From positions 372,001-436,000 of the forward strand of contig NZ_JACGVC010000053.1 in the NCBI RefSeq assembly GCF_014077005.1: DNA of 64,000 bases. Reading direction: 5' to 3'. The notes under the pieces were generated by a model that made no database searches, was not told the origin of the DNA, and worked only from the letters and a program-made list of their open reading frames with translations. Made by a program: the position numbers and the translations under genes. Numbering within the stretch: the first letter of the stretch is position 1; each line of letters starts with the position of its first letter. Of the stretch, positions 36,384 through 45,603 are shown in pieces. This DNA comes from Colwellia sp. MB3u-45 (GTDB lineage Bacteria; Pseudomonadota; Gammaproteobacteria; Enterobacterales; Alteromonadaceae).

Positions 36384-37779
36384 TAGCGCTATTTTTACTG
36401 ATATCAAAGGGTAATTCAATGGTAACCGTAAGACCATTATCGCTATTGTTTTGCGCACTAATATTGCCATTATGTGCAACAATAGCTTGTTTTGCTATTG
36501 CCATGCCAAGTCCCGTGCCACCTGTGGCGCGATCACGTGATTGAGCAACCCGATAAAAGGGTTCAAATAACTTAGCTAAGTCATCAGCGGGAACACCGAT
36601 GCCAGTATCAATTATCTCGATTATAAAATGGCTGCTAGTTTTGTGTAAATGTACCTTTAGCTGATCGTTTGCGTGGCTATATTTTATCGCATTAATTAAA
36701 ATATTATTGATGGCACTGGATAATAAGTTTGGATCTGCTTGCATCAGTGCTGACCTTTGACAGTCAAAGGTAATGGTTATTGATTTTTCATTGGCGATAT
36801 ATTGTGCGTCTTCAATGCAGAGGATTAATAGCTGTTTAAGATCGACAAACATCAATTCTATTTGGCTAATGGTGTTCTCCATTCTTGATAATGATAAAAC
36901 ATTAGCGATCATCTCGTCGAGCCGAGCGACCTCGAGTTCACACCGTTTCAAATGTTTGTGTAATAGTGCTTCGTTTATATTGTGTTGTTGAGCAAGCCCA
37001 AGCGCGATTTGCAATCGGGTCATGGGTGAGCGCAGTTCATGAGAAACATCGGCCATCAGTCTTTGATGAGCGCCAATGTTTTGCTCTAGTTTTTCAGCCA
37101 TTAAGTTAAAACTAATCGCACAAGCGCCAATTTCATCATTGCGTTGCGCTATTAAGGGAATGCGGGCGCTAAATTCACCATCACCAAAACGTGCGGCGGC
37201 TTTTTGCATAGCTATTAGTGGCTTGGTTAACGAGCGAGTCAGTAGCCAAAGTAAAATAGAGCTGATAATAATAGGAATAGCGAAACGCGGCCACACGGGC
37301 ATACGGTCTATAATGTTGCCAAAGGGAGGTTTTCGGTCGCGACTAGCAAGAAATAACTGATAGGGTATACCGGCAATATCAATCGTTAACGGCCCGGTCA
37401 TACGATAGAATTGAAACTTAACTGTAGTGAGGCTCTCGATATTATTTTCGGTTAAAAACTGTTGTAAATTTTTTATTTGCCACTTATCAGCAGCGTATAC
37501 GGCATGAGTTGAGATGTTTTTTAATAGTAATTCACGGCCTTCTTTTTGCGACAAAATGGCCAGCACTTGTTGTGGTGAAGAGACTCGATTCGCTTTAATT
37601 TTTTGGCTAATTCGCTCTACTCTTGTAATATCAGAGTGATGCGTTGGGATAATAAAACTCTTGTTTCTAAATTGTTCAGATACCAACCTGGTGACGCCAA
37701 TGGTCAATATTACAATTAACCAAAAACAGATAAATAGTTTGGCGCCAATGGAGGAAAATTTCCCGGCAATTTTCAACAT
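36373..37779 (-). CDS. cpxA: Cpx-like envelope-stress sensor histidine kinase
   Basis: A 468-aa inner-membrane kinase: helix 1 at residues 13-30, a periplasmic domain of about 130 residues, helix 2 near 166-181, a HAMP linker (TRSLTKPLIAMQKAAARFGDGEF), HisKA with His247 in MADVSHELRSPMTRLQIAL, and HATPase_c with NNILINAIKYS, DTGIGVPADDLAKLFEPFYR and GTGLGMAIAK. All phosphotransfer residues are present. Architecture, partner regulator and the divergent CpxP/Spy-like gene make a Cpx system the best fit. Its ATG overlaps the regulator stop (TAATG) and its end overlaps the hydrolase start, so three genes form one translationally coupled operon. Confidence 0.88.
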   Translation of the reverse strand: MLKIAGKFSSIGAKLFICFWLIVILTIGVTRLVSEQFRNKSFIIPTHHSDITRVERISQKIKANRVSSPQQVLAILSQKEGRELLLKNISTHAVYAADKWQIKNLQQFLTENNIESLTTVKFQFYRMTGPLTIDIAGIPYQLFLASRDRKPPFGNIIDRMPVWPRFAIPIIISSILLWLLTRSLTKPLIAMQKAAARFGDGEFSARIPLIAQRNDEIGACAISFNLMAEKLEQNIGAHQRLMADVSHELRSPMTRLQIALGLAQQHNINEALLHKHLKRCELEVARLDEMIANVLSLSRMENTISQIELMFVDLKQLLILCIEDAQYIANEKSITITFDCQRSALMQADPNLLSSAINNILINAIKYSHANDQLKVHLHKTSSHFIIEIIDTGIGVPADDLAKLFEPFYRVAQSRDRATGGTGLGMAIAKQAIVAHNGNISAQNNSDNGLTVTIELPFDISKNSANES

Positions 37780-38480
37780 TAATTGAGTTCTCCAGTCAAG
37801 AAAATATAGCCGGCACTGCGAATAGTCTTAAGTTTGTCGCTTGGGCTAAAGGGTAATAATTTTCGTCTGATATTACTGACATGCATATCAATACTGCGGT
37901 CAAACGCACTTAATTTACGCTTTAATACCTGTTCTGATATTTCACTTTTACTGACAATTCCCCCTGGCTTTGACATTAAATGCTCAATGATCTGGTATTC
38001 AGTGCCGGTAAGTTCAATAAGTTGGTTATGGCAACTCACCTGACGGGTCGCGTGGTTAAGTTTAACGCCGTTAACTTGCAGTGCAGTGCTTTGTGCTTTG
38101 CTATTTTTTACAATCTCTATACGGCGAAGAATGGCGTTAATACGAGCGAGTAGTTCACGATGTTGGAACGGCTTGGGTAAATAATCGTCTGCGCCAAGTT
38201 CTAAGCCTAATATTCGAGAGGCATTATCACCTTTGGCAGTTAGCATTAATATTGGGGTTTTGTGGTTGCCACCCAGCGCTTTTAGCACTTCAAAACCGGT
38301 TAAGCCTGGCATCATCACATCTAATAAAATCAATGAAATTTTATCATCATAGGCTTTTTCTAATCCTGAGATACCGTCATGGCAAGATATTAATTCAAAG
38401 CCTTCTGTGGCCAGATAATCAGATAATAACTCAGCAAGCTCTGTGTCATCGTCTATTAAAAGAAGTTTATGCTTTTTCAT
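37779..38480 (-). CDS. cpxR: Cpx-like OmpR-family response regulator
   Basis: A 233-aa regulator. Receiver domain with acidic pocket LLLIDDDTELAE, phospho-acceptor Asp54 in LILLDVMMPGLTG, MLTAKG and the KPF lysine in YLPKPFQHRELLARI. The C-terminal winged helix (residues about 130-230) has LTGTEYQIIEHLMSKPGGIVSKSEISEQVL and DMHVSNIRRKL, as in CpxR. It heads the cpxR-cpxA-hydrolase operon and is divergent from the Spy/CpxP-like gene; GTAAA direct repeats lie in the shared upstream region. Confidence 0.9.
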   Translation of the reverse strand: MKKHKLLLIDDDTELAELLSDYLATEGFELISCHDGISGLEKAYDDKISLILLDVMMPGLTGFEVLKALGGNHKTPILMLTAKGDNASRILGLELGADDYLPKPFQHRELLARINAILRRIEIVKNSKAQSTALQVNGVKLNHATRQVSCHNQLIELTGTEYQIIEHLMSKPGGIVSKSEISEQVLKRKLSAFDRSIDMHVSNIRRKLLPFSPSDKLKTIRSAGYIFLTGELN

Positions 38481-38636
38481 GGTTGCTCTCGTTAAGCGCT
38501 AGGGTCAAGTATTCAGTACTTATACTCAAACCCTTGAAACAAGGATGTTGAGGGCGTTTGGGTATAAGCGAAACGGATTAATTATGTCGTCTAATTAGCA
38601 CCATAATAACGTATAAGTTAAGCGCCAAGGGCTATC

Positions 38637-38652
38637 TTTACAAAACATTTAC
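38637..38652 (-). promoter_or_regulatory. CpxR-box-like direct repeat
   Basis: TTTAC-N6-TTTAC, which on the minus strand reads GTAAA-N6-GTAAA. The CpxR consensus is GTAAA-N5-GTAAA. A third TTTAC lies at 38664-38668. The site stands between divergent cpxR and the cpxP/spy-like gene, about 65 bp upstream of the latter's start, where autoregulation and activation would be expected. Confidence 0.55.
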
Positions 38653-38717
38653 GTTGCTTTGCGTTTACTTTCGTTGCACAAATTATACTGAGGGTGAATT
38701 AATTGAGGAACAAACTT

Positions 38718-39224
38718 ATGAACACACAAAAACTGTATTCGACAATAAAACCCCATGCGGCAGTCAGCATACTTGTGCTTAGTATTATCAGCCTTAGTAG
38801 CTTTAGCGCCAATGCTATGGGTCACGAAAACAAACATCATAGCCATCACAATAGCCATGACATGAGTCATCAACAGCATCAAGGTCGTGAACATCAGCAG
38901 GCAAAGCTAGACAAACGCTTACATCACTTAGCGAAAAAGTTAGATCTAAGTCAAGCACAACGCAGTGAAATTAAGCTGATTTTTGTCAGTATGACAGAAG
39001 ATAAACAGGCTAAAAAGCGCGTTATGTCAGATTTTAAAGCGCAAGTGAAGCCATTGCTGCAAGCGAGCGAATTTGATGAAAATCAGTTTGCAGCTATCTA
39101 TGCCGAACATCAGCTGAATTTTCAGCAAGCTGCAATGGAAAGGGCAAAAGTTCACCATGGTGTTATGCAAGTGTTAACAGCAGAGCAGCAGCAAAAGTTT
39201 TTAACTATGGGTAAACACCGTTAA
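38718..39224 (+). CDS. CpxP/Spy-like periplasmic LTxxQ protein
   Basis: A 168-aa exported protein from ATG 38718 (SD TGAGGA 8 nt upstream; the frame also opens at TTG 38703). The signal peptide ends at FSANA. Then comes a His-rich stretch (HENKHHSHHNSHDMSHQQHQ), which could bind metal, and a helical domain with two LTxxQ-type motifs (LDLSQAQRSEIKLIF and VLTAEQQQKFL). These are marks of the CpxP/Spy/ZraP group, which act as chaperones or as feedback inhibitors of CpxA. Divergence from cpxRA supports a CpxP-like role; the His-rich N-terminus leans towards ZraP-like metal binding, so exact function is open. Confidence 0.85.
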   Translation: MNTQKLYSTIKPHAAVSILVLSIISLSSFSANAMGHENKHHSHHNSHDMSHQQHQGREHQQAKLDKRLHHLAKKLDLSQAQRSEIKLIFVSMTEDKQAKKRVMSDFKAQVKPLLQASEFDENQFAAIYAEHQLNFQQAAMERAKVHHGVMQVLTAEQQQKFLTMGKHR

Positions 39225-39227
39225 GCT

Positions 39228-41198
39228 TTACTCTAAAAGACTAAAGGAGAATATTTTTGACATTGTGCTTTCTACTGCGCGGCCATTTTCTTTTGCAGGT
39301 AGAAAGCGCCATTTTTCCATGGCGTTACGAATGGTATGGCGAAAGTAGCTAACTCTGCTTTTAGACTCAAACTGAATGTCTTGAACTAAGCCATTTCGGT
39401 CTATACTAAACTCCACCATGATCTCTAATTCTATGCCTTTTCTTTTTGCTGAAGCCGGATATTTAGGTTCAGCTGAATTTATTAGTCGCGCGGTTACCGT
39501 ACTCGTTTTAAAAGCCTCATGCTCGATGACACGCTTGTTTAATTGGCTTTGACCTAGGCGTGTACTACTCAACTTATTATCTGTCTGTTGTGGGTAGTTA
39601 GTACCAAATTGGCTTGGGTTTAATGCCGTTATTTGAGTATCTCTGGATGTTATGGGTTCGTTTAACAGTGAATTAACTTGTTGCTTATACGGGTTTGCCT
39701 CTACTCCAACATATGTAGAGTCAGTGCGTTCAAAGGCTAATGTTGAAATCGATTTTTTGCTTGCTATGTCTGGCCGTTGCTTAACTTGTGTTTCCTGTTG
39801 TAATTCTGCGTGATGTTGGGCGACATTTTTTTTATTATTAGGATTTACACGCACAAAAGGTAACTCGTTATAATAGGAGCTAGTTGAATTATCACTCAAA
39901 ACGTCAAGCTTATCTTTTGCTACTATTTCATTGGTTTTTTGTTTTTTATTAATAGGTTGAGCTGAGATTGCTACTTTTTTGGGCGCCGGTAATGCACGGG
40001 CACTTGTCTGATCGCTAGCTAATAAATGACTAGCAAGTGTGGTGTTGGCATTTGTTTGCTGAAAGGTTTCAGGGCTCGGCGTTATTGAGTTTTTATTTTG
40101 CACTGTTACAGCGTTATACATTGTTACAGGGTTATATAATGAAATACTCCCCGACTGTAGATCAATAATCGGTAAGGTTAGCGAGTATTTAGACAAGAGA
40201 AAAATAATGCTCAATAAGATGGTAAATGAAGCAAGCCATTTGCCGGTGTCGGCAGTTTTTGTGCAGTGCTGCTGCTGGTCTAATAGTCGAACCACCCGTT
40301 GTTTTAAATCACCACCAGAAGCCGCCATGGCCATATTTGGAATGGTGTGATGGCGATGTTGCTCACACAAAGAGGCGGTATCTGCCAAGGTATGCGCATA
40401 GGCCAATGAACTGCCACCGTGTTGCACGGCAACATCATCGCTACAATACTCTCTTTCGTTACGCATTTGTTTTGACACCCAATTAACTGCAGGATGAAAA
40501 AACAGTAATATTTCAACAAGCGTTTGTAAAAAATTGACCAAGTAATCATGACGTCGAATATGTGCTAATTCGTGTAGCAACAGCATATCTAACTGTTGAG
40601 GGGTTAAGCCTGACAACATACTAAATGGGATCAGCACCACAGGTTTTAACCAACCTATTGCCATAGGAACATCGGTTTTGTTAGAAAGTAATAAGGCCAC
40701 TTTTTTCGACAAGCCGACTTTAACAAGCAGCACATCAAAACGCTTTTGCAGTGCAATATCAACGGCAGTACAGCCCTGCAATGGCAGTTTATTAACATTG
40801 TACAGCTCGATAATTAACTTAAGCGCAAGTGTGGTAACAACAGTAAACCAAAGCATGGCGACTAGAGGGAAATATGCTAACCATTCCATATACCAAGCGT
40901 TTGCGGCTGTTTTTTGTAGATAAAAATCTTGATCCAGTAAAGGCTGAGCATGAACAAAGTTTGTTACTTGACGAAAATCAGTATCGTAAACAAGAAAAAA
41001 AGTGATGATAGGTAAAATAAGGTTGGCTAGCATCGCCATAGAGCTTAATGCGTAGCGTAATTGAGATTTTTGATAGGATATTAGCGACAGTAAGGCTTTT
41101 AATACCACTGCAATTAGAACTCCTTGCCATAAAAAATGGATAAGAGTTATGGCTAAAGCCGCCAATGATGGACTATGTATTAAGCTTTCCTCAATCAT
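39228..41198 (-). CDS. BlaR1/MecR1-type M56 metallopeptidase fused to a TonB-like C-terminal domain
   Basis: A 656-aa protein. Four or five N-terminal membrane helices surround an M56 peptidase domain, with zinc motif His209-Glu210-x-x-His213 in LLLHELAHIRRHDYL and the later MRNEREYCSDDVAV glutamate region. A long low-complexity Thr/Ser/Asn/Gln-rich linker (about 370-560) follows, and residues 565-655 form a TonB C-terminal domain (ARLINSAEPKYPASAKRKGIELEIMVEFSID...KWRFLPA). No penicillin-binding sensor is present, so this is not a classical beta-lactam receptor. With the BlaI-type repressor encoded 33 bp upstream, the likely role is cleavage of that repressor in response to an envelope signal sensed by the periplasmic TonB-like part (inference). 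Confidence 0.87.
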   Translation of the reverse strand: MIEESLIHSPSLAALAITLIHFLWQGVLIAVVLKALLSLISYQKSQLRYALSSMAMLANLILPIITFFLVYDTDFRQVTNFVHAQPLLDQDFYLQKTAANAWYMEWLAYFPLVAMLWFTVVTTLALKLIIELYNVNKLPLQGCTAVDIALQKRFDVLLVKVGLSKKVALLLSNKTDVPMAIGWLKPVVLIPFSMLSGLTPQQLDMLLLHELAHIRRHDYLVNFLQTLVEILLFFHPAVNWVSKQMRNEREYCSDDVAVQHGGSSLAYAHTLADTASLCEQHRHHTIPNMAMAASGGDLKQRVVRLLDQQQHCTKTADTGKWLASFTILLSIIFLLSKYSLTLPIIDLQSGSISLYNPVTMYNAVTVQNKNSITPSPETFQQTNANTTLASHLLASDQTSARALPAPKKVAISAQPINKKQKTNEIVAKDKLDVLSDNSTSSYYNELPFVRVNPNNKKNVAQHHAELQQETQVKQRPDIASKKSISTLAFERTDSTYVGVEANPYKQQVNSLLNEPITSRDTQITALNPSQFGTNYPQQTDNKLSSTRLGQSQLNKRVIEHEAFKTSTVTARLINSAEPKYPASAKRKGIELEIMVEFSIDRNGLVQDIQFESKSRVSYFRHTIRNAMEKWRFLPAKENGRAVESTMSKIFSFSLLE

Positions 41199-41231
41199 GC
41201 CTGTTTAAGTTACCTTGTGAGTCTTAGTTAA

Positions 41232-41618
41232 TTAAGATTGTTGTTCTAATTCATTGAGTAACTGTCTAATATCTTCAATTTCTTCTTTGCTTGTTGAATT
41301 ATCTAACGCTCGCATGACTAACTTTGATGTTGAACCACCAAAGGCTTTTAACACTAAATCTTTTAATAAAGACGATTGTGTAACCATCTCGCTATTCGAG
41401 GGCGCATAAACATGCGCTCGGTTGCTTTCGTCGCGAATAACTAAGGTCTTTTCGTGCATAATTTGTAATATCTTCAGCACAGTTGTATAACCCGTTTTTT
41501 GGCTTTGGCTAACTGTGTCATGGACTTGTCGAACTGTAGCTGGTCCGATTTTCCAAAGAATATTAAGCAGCGTTAGTTCCGCCTCTGTAGGCTTAATATT
41601 TGATTTATCTCGTAACAT
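41232..41618 (-). CDS. BlaI/MecI/CopY-family transcriptional repressor
   Basis: A 128-aa winged-helix repressor: LTLLNILWKIGPATVRQVHDTVSQSQKTGYTTVLKILQIMHEKTLVIRDESNRAHVYAP is the complete DNA-binding domain, including the recognition helix TGYTTVLKIL. The C-terminal half should mediate dimerisation and hold the protease-sensitive bond. It is followed after 33 bp by the M56-TonB gene, the usual repressor-protease pair, so the operon should be autorepressed. A dyad at 41707-41724 is a candidate operator. Confidence 0.92.
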   Translation of the reverse strand: MLRDKSNIKPTEAELTLLNILWKIGPATVRQVHDTVSQSQKTGYTTVLKILQIMHEKTLVIRDESNRAHVYAPSNSEMVTQSSLLKDLVLKAFGGSTSKLVMRALDNSTSKEEIEDIRQLLNELEQQS

Positions 41619-42030
41619 TGAGATTCCTTAAGGCAAATTTATTTAAAATTATACCAAGCGAACTAATTTTCTGCTTACTGTGAGAAGTAGTCAGTTTGGT
41701 ATTGTTATACGAATATACTCGTATCTTATTATTGCTATCCTAGCTTGCGACGAATAAATGAGCAATAGTAATAGTTGAATTGCTCTATTTAATTATCATT
41801 ATATTCACATCATAAGTACTGAAAATATTTATTAGCCGATCGTGTTAATTATTGCTCTTACAGTATGATGTGATCGCTGTGTAAATTTTGTCAATATACC
41901 TACACAGGCGCGCCGCTTGCTAAAAAGCTAGCAGTGAACTCTCAATAAACTCACCACTAGCCCCTTGATGGGATATTATTTACATTTTTTGTAATGCTTA
42001 TCGCTGAGCTTTAAAGCGATGGGATAACAT
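41619..42030. other. Intergenic region between psd and the BlaI-type repressor gene
   Basis: About 410 bp with no gene seen. It holds the dyad at 41707-41724, an ATACCAA/TTGGTAT inverted pair 40 bp apart near 41652-41706, and near the psd end a 6-bp hairpin ATCGCT/AGCGAT without a T run. The promoter of the BlaI-M56 operon should lie in its left part. Confidence 0.45.
41707..41724 (-). promoter_or_regulatory. Candidate BlaI-type operator (dyad)
   Basis: ATACGA-N6-TCGTAT is a perfect 6+6 inverted repeat about 90 bp upstream of the repressor start. BlaI/MecI/CopY repressors bind dyads of the TAC...GTA kind, so this fits the general shape, but not the exact TACAnnTGTA core. Assignment is tentative. 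Confidence 0.35.
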
Positions 42031-42912
42031 TTATGCACTGGTATCCAATGTCACTAAATCAGCATAATGTTCACCCAGGCGAGTCACTGTTTCTGGCCCC
42101 GCTTGCGGGTTAAATTTCACCATATTCGGCGCAAAGGTGGTAACAACAGTGGAGCCGAGTTTAAATCGACCCATTTCAGCGCCTTTCTCTAGAGTTATTG
42201 CCCCCGCGCCCTCTGTTGGATATTGCCAGCGAAATACATCTTTACCTGCAGGAGGTGTTATCGTGCCAGCCCAAATGGTTTCAATACTCGCGACTATGGT
42301 TGCGCCGACAAGCACCATCGCCATCGGGCCATGTGCGGTATCAAACACTGTGACTACACGCTCATTACGGGCAAATAAGTTGGGTACATTATTGGCGGTT
42401 AACGGGTTTACTGAAAACAAATCACCGGGCACGTAAATCATTTCTCGTAAGGTGCCGGTAATCGGCATGTGAATACGGTGGTAATCTTTCGGCGCCAGAT
42501 AAATACATGAAAATTCACCATCTTGAAAAGGTGCTGCCGTTGCTTGATCGCCACCCAGTAAGGTTTCCAAACTGTAGTTAAAACCTTTCGCTTGAATAAG
42601 TTGCCCTTGTACAATCGGCCCTTGTTGACTAATAGCACCATCAACAGGATAACAAATAGTGTTTGGGTCTGCGATTATAGTGCGTGCGCCTGCTTCTAAT
42701 TCACGGGTAAAAAAGTCATTAAAGGTGGTAAAATCAGTGGCGTTTTTTAACTTAGCTTCTGCCATATTAATGTCATAAGCTTTGATAAAATAACTGATGG
42801 CCTTAGTGGTAAGCCAGCCAGCTTCTGCCGCGGCAAATTTACCTACCAGTCGCGAAATCGCATGTTTTGGCATCAGGTGTTGTAGGGCGATTTTCAATTT
42901 ATTAACTAGCAC
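42031..42912 (-). CDS. psd: Phosphatidylserine decarboxylase proenzyme
   Basis: A 293-aa inner-membrane-associated enzyme converting phosphatidylserine to phosphatidylethanolamine. The self-cleavage motif Leu-Gly-Ser-Thr is present in [14 protein letters not shown]; the serine becomes the pyruvoyl group of the alpha subunit. Also seen are [41 protein letters not shown] and [23 protein letters not shown]. Length and motifs are standard. It follows rsgA by 30 bp, and the rsgA-psd pair is conserved in gammaproteobacteria. Confidence 0.97.
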   Translation of the reverse strand: MLVNKLKIALQHLMPKHAISRLVGKFAAAEAGWLTTKAISYFIKAYDINMAEAKLKNATDFTTFNDFFTRELEAGARTIIADPNTICYPVDGAISQQGPIVQGQLIQAKGFNYSLETLLGGDQATAAPFQDGEFSCIYLAPKDYHRIHMPITGTLREMIYVPGDLFSVNPLTANNVPNLFARNERVVTVFDTAHGPMAMVLVGATIVASIETIWAGTITPPAGKDVFRWQYPTEGAGAITLEKGAEMGRFKLGSTVVTTFAPNMVKFNPQAGPETVTRLGEHYADLVTLDTSA

Positions 42913-42942
42913 TATTTTTTCCTTATTATGGGGTTAACTGTC

Positions 42943-43980
42943 TTAATCATTAAAGCGTGAGGTTAGGGTATTATCACCTAAACTGGCTAATATTTTTTGG
43001 AAACTGGCTAAGCGCTCTGGGAATATCTTGCCTTCATCTTTCGCCGCAATTAAGGCACAGCCGGGATCGTTTTGGTGTTTACAGTCACGAAATTTACAGG
43101 TCCCTATGTAGGGGTCAAATTCGATAAAGCCATTACTGACCTGTATGGGTGATAAATGCCACAAGCCAAATTCTCGTATGCCGGGTGAGTCAATCAGATC
43201 GCCACCTTGTTCAAAATGATATAATCGAGCAACCGTTGTAGTGTGCTGACCCAGCCCTGAATTTTCTGAGACAATTTTAGTGACGACACCTAATTCAGGC
43301 ATCAAGGTATTAGTTAGCGTTGACTTACCAACGCCAGACTGACCAACAAATACACTGGTATGTTGGCTAAGTTGACACTTTAACTCGGCAATACCTTCAC
43401 CGGTTTCGTTACTCATGTAAGTCACTTGGTAACCAATTTTACGGTAAATATTCAGTTGATTTTCAATTTCATCACGATTGCTATCATCGAATAAATCAAT
43501 TTTATTCAATAAAATAACCGGGGTAATACCGGTTTGTTCAGCCGCGACTAGGTAACGATCAATAATGTCGGCATTAAAAGCGGGTAACACAGATGAAACA
43601 ATCAGTATTTGGCTAATATTGGCTGCAATAGGTTTAACACCGTCGTAAACGTCAGGGCGACTCAGTACCGACTCACGCTCATGAACGGCTTCAATTACGC
43701 CTGAAATACTGTGTTGCGTTTCTTTGCCTTTACGCCAAAGCACTTTGTCACCACAAACCAAGGAAGCAATACTGCGGCGCATATTACAACGAAACACTTC
43801 GCCATCGCTGCCCTCTACATCAGCATGTTGGCCAAAACGACTAATGATAGTACCGGTTTCAACTGCAGCGAGTTCATCATCTTGCCATTGTACTTTTTCA
43901 GTAGATTTACGTAATTTCTTACTTTGGTTCGCTTTGATCTGTCGCGTTTGACCTTTGGTTAATTTTTTGGCTTTAGCCAC
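42943..43980 (-). CDS. rsgA: Ribosome small subunit-dependent GTPase A
   Basis: A 345-aa circularly permuted GTPase that helps 30S subunit maturation. An N-terminal OB fold (residues about 40-115) precedes the GTPase core with motifs in permuted order: G4 LLNKIDLFDD, G1 FVGQSGVGKSTLTN, G3 DSPGIREFGLW. The C-terminal zinc-binding part contains CKFRDCKHQNDPGCAL. The basic N-terminus (KKLTKGQTRQIKANQSKKLRK) matches family members. It is divergent from orn, as in E. coli, and precedes psd. Confidence 0.97.
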   Translation of the reverse strand: MAKAKKLTKGQTRQIKANQSKKLRKSTEKVQWQDDELAAVETGTIISRFGQHADVEGSDGEVFRCNMRRSIASLVCGDKVLWRKGKETQHSISGVIEAVHERESVLSRPDVYDGVKPIAANISQILIVSSVLPAFNADIIDRYLVAAEQTGITPVILLNKIDLFDDSNRDEIENQLNIYRKIGYQVTYMSNETGEGIAELKCQLSQHTSVFVGQSGVGKSTLTNTLMPELGVVTKIVSENSGLGQHTTTVARLYHFEQGGDLIDSPGIREFGLWHLSPIQVSNGFIEFDPYIGTCKFRDCKHQNDPGCALIAAKDEGKIFPERLASFQKILASLGDNTLTSRFND

Positions 43981-44190
43981 AAGTTATTCTCTTTTTATGT
44001 TAACTCAGAATTTGTATTTTTAATCTCTGTTGGTAACCGATAAATAAATTTAATCGTGTTACCTTCTGCCGTATTATATACTCAAGTAGCGCTTAAATGC
44101 ATGTGTAATCGTGCCTTTACAGGCGTACTCTCTGTAGTTTATCTGCTAATATATATAATTTGATCCACAGTAAATAACGTAGGAATGACA

Positions 44191-44736
44191 ATGAACGCTA
44201 ACGATAGCAATTTAATTTGGTTAGATTTAGAGATGACCGGCCTTGAACCGAGTACTGACGTTATTTTAGAAATTGCGACAATCATTACCGATAGCCAACT
44301 TAATATTTTGGCTGAAGGCCCAGTGTTTGCTATTCATCAAAGTGATGAAATATTAAATAATATGAATCCTTGGTGTATCGAGCATCATGGCCAATCAGGT
44401 TTAACCCAAAGGTGTCGAGAAAGTAGCACGAGTTTAGCGCAAGCAAGTGCTGAAACCTTGGCATTTTTTAAGCCATATGTTACACAAGGTAAATCGCCTA
44501 TGTGTGGTAATAGCATTGGGCAAGATAGACGCTTTATTAATAAATACATGCCAGAATTTGAAGATTACTTTCACTATCGTAATCTTGATGTGAGCACAGT
44601 AAAAGAGTTGGCCCGTCGTTGGAAACCAGAGGTATTAGGCAAAGTGGTTAAAACGGGAGCACATTTAGCCATGGATGATATTCGTGAATCAATTGCTGAA
44701 TTGAAAGTTTATCAAGAACATTTTTTTAAGCTGTAG
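44191..44736 (+). CDS. orn: Oligoribonuclease
   Basis: A 181-aa DEDDh exonuclease that degrades 2-5 nt RNAs (and pGpG) to mononucleotides. Exo [24 protein letters not shown], Exo [19 protein letters not shown], and Exo III with [14 protein letters not shown] are intact. ATG 44191 is chosen since AGGA (44181-44184) abuts the upstream ATG 44185 but is 6 nt from this one. A small terminator follows. Divergent from rsgA; pairing of orn and rsgA is conserved. Confidence 0.97.
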   Translation: MNANDSNLIWLDLEMTGLEPSTDVILEIATIITDSQLNILAEGPVFAIHQSDEILNNMNPWCIEHHGQSGLTQRCRESSTSLAQASAETLAFFKPYVTQGKSPMCGNSIGQDRRFINKYMPEFEDYFHYRNLDVSTVKELARRWKPEVLGKVVKTGAHLAMDDIRESIAELKVYQEHFFKL

Positions 44737-44770
44737 TAGCGGCATTTAAAACTGAGTAAAGCCTATAATT

Positions 44771-44791
44771 AGACGCATTAGCGTCTTTTTT
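44771..44791 (+). terminator. Rho-independent terminator after orn
   Basis: AGACGC-ATTA-GCGTCT followed by TTTTTAT, 35 bp after the stop codon: a compact, clean terminator. Confidence 0.8.
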
Positions 44792-45114
44792 ATGCTCAGG
44801 CCTCACTGAGATATTTTGGCCTTTGAGGCATTTTTAGAGCTTAATCTGGCTCCTACACTTCGCTGCTACATTTGGTCCATCGTTTACAGTTATTCAAGCA
44901 CCTGTGCGTTGTTGTTAGCCATTCAGTGCGCGCAGTATTAATCACCTTAATGATTCTTCCTATATTAGGCTAATAACTTATATGACGTTTAGCCGGTGGT
45001 TTTAAGGCGTTATTATGTAAACTTTAAAGCGTAATAAGATAAAAAAACTTGAAGGTCTGACCAGTTTGCTTGACAATCATTAACGCATTTTGAAAACATT
45101 TATCTAGGATATTT
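44792..45114. other. Intergenic region, no gene seen
   Basis: About 320 bp between the orn terminator and the DUF4442 gene. In E. coli tRNA-Gly genes follow orn; I looked for a T-arm (GTTCRA) and acceptor pairing and saw no tRNA here. No open frame with known motifs. Confidence 0.45.
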
Positions 45115-45603
45115 ATGGTTAATCGCTTTAGTCGAATCGTTAAACAAATTAAAAAGTTTCCAAAAATCAGTCATTCATTTTTGTTAACAAAATTATTTTG
45201 CTCTCAGGTTAAATATGCCAGCACGTCAAAGGTCACTCTGGTCGATATAGAACAGCAGCAAGTTAAGTTGTCTATGGTCAATCGCAAAAGAGTACAAAAT
45301 CATATTGGTGGTGTGCACGCTATTGCCGCGGCGTTATTAGCTGAATCGGCGACAGGTATCGTTTTTGGTTTGAACTTACCCGATAGCTGTCTGCCTTTAT
45401 TAAAGTCGATGACGATTAACTATCAGCGCAGAATGCAGGGAGATTTAACCGCTATTGCAAGCATTTCAGATCAGCAAATTGCATTATTGACCCAAGAAAA
45501 GGGCAATATGGACATTGCGGTTACCATCACTGATGAATCAGGCGAACAGCCAATTGAATGTATAATGACATGGGCATGGATCAGTAAAAAAACCAAAAAG
45601 TAA
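45115..45603 (+). CDS. DUF4442 hotdog-fold (thioesterase-like) protein
   Basis: A 162-aa protein. The central part, VKLSMVNRKRVQNHIGGVHAIAAALLAESATGIVF, is the characteristic helix of DUF4442/PaaI-like hotdog proteins, with the N-x-x-G-x-x-H-A pattern. KSMTINYQRRMQGDLTAIASI forms the following strands. Hotdog proteins commonly hydrolyse acyl-CoA thioesters, and the HxG-type residues for that are plausible, but no activity is established for this group. It is a single gene with long flanking gaps, at the left edge of the segment inserted between orn and queG. Confidence 0.82.
   Translation: MVNRFSRIVKQIKKFPKISHSFLLTKLFCSQVKYASTSKVTLVDIEQQQVKLSMVNRKRVQNHIGGVHAIAAALLAESATGIVFGLNLPDSCLPLLKSMTINYQRRMQGDLTAIASISDQQIALLTQEKGNMDIAVTITDESGEQPIECIMTWAWISKKTKK

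Noticed and set aside
39750-40100. Low-complexity Ser/Thr/Asn/Gln region of the M56-TonB protein as a sign of frameshift or fusion error
   Set aside because: The frame is open throughout and a flexible linker is expected between the membrane peptidase and a TonB-like domain.
44792-45114. tRNA-Gly genes expected after orn by analogy with E. coli
   Set aside because: No T-arm, anticodon arm or acceptor stem could be found by eye on either strand.
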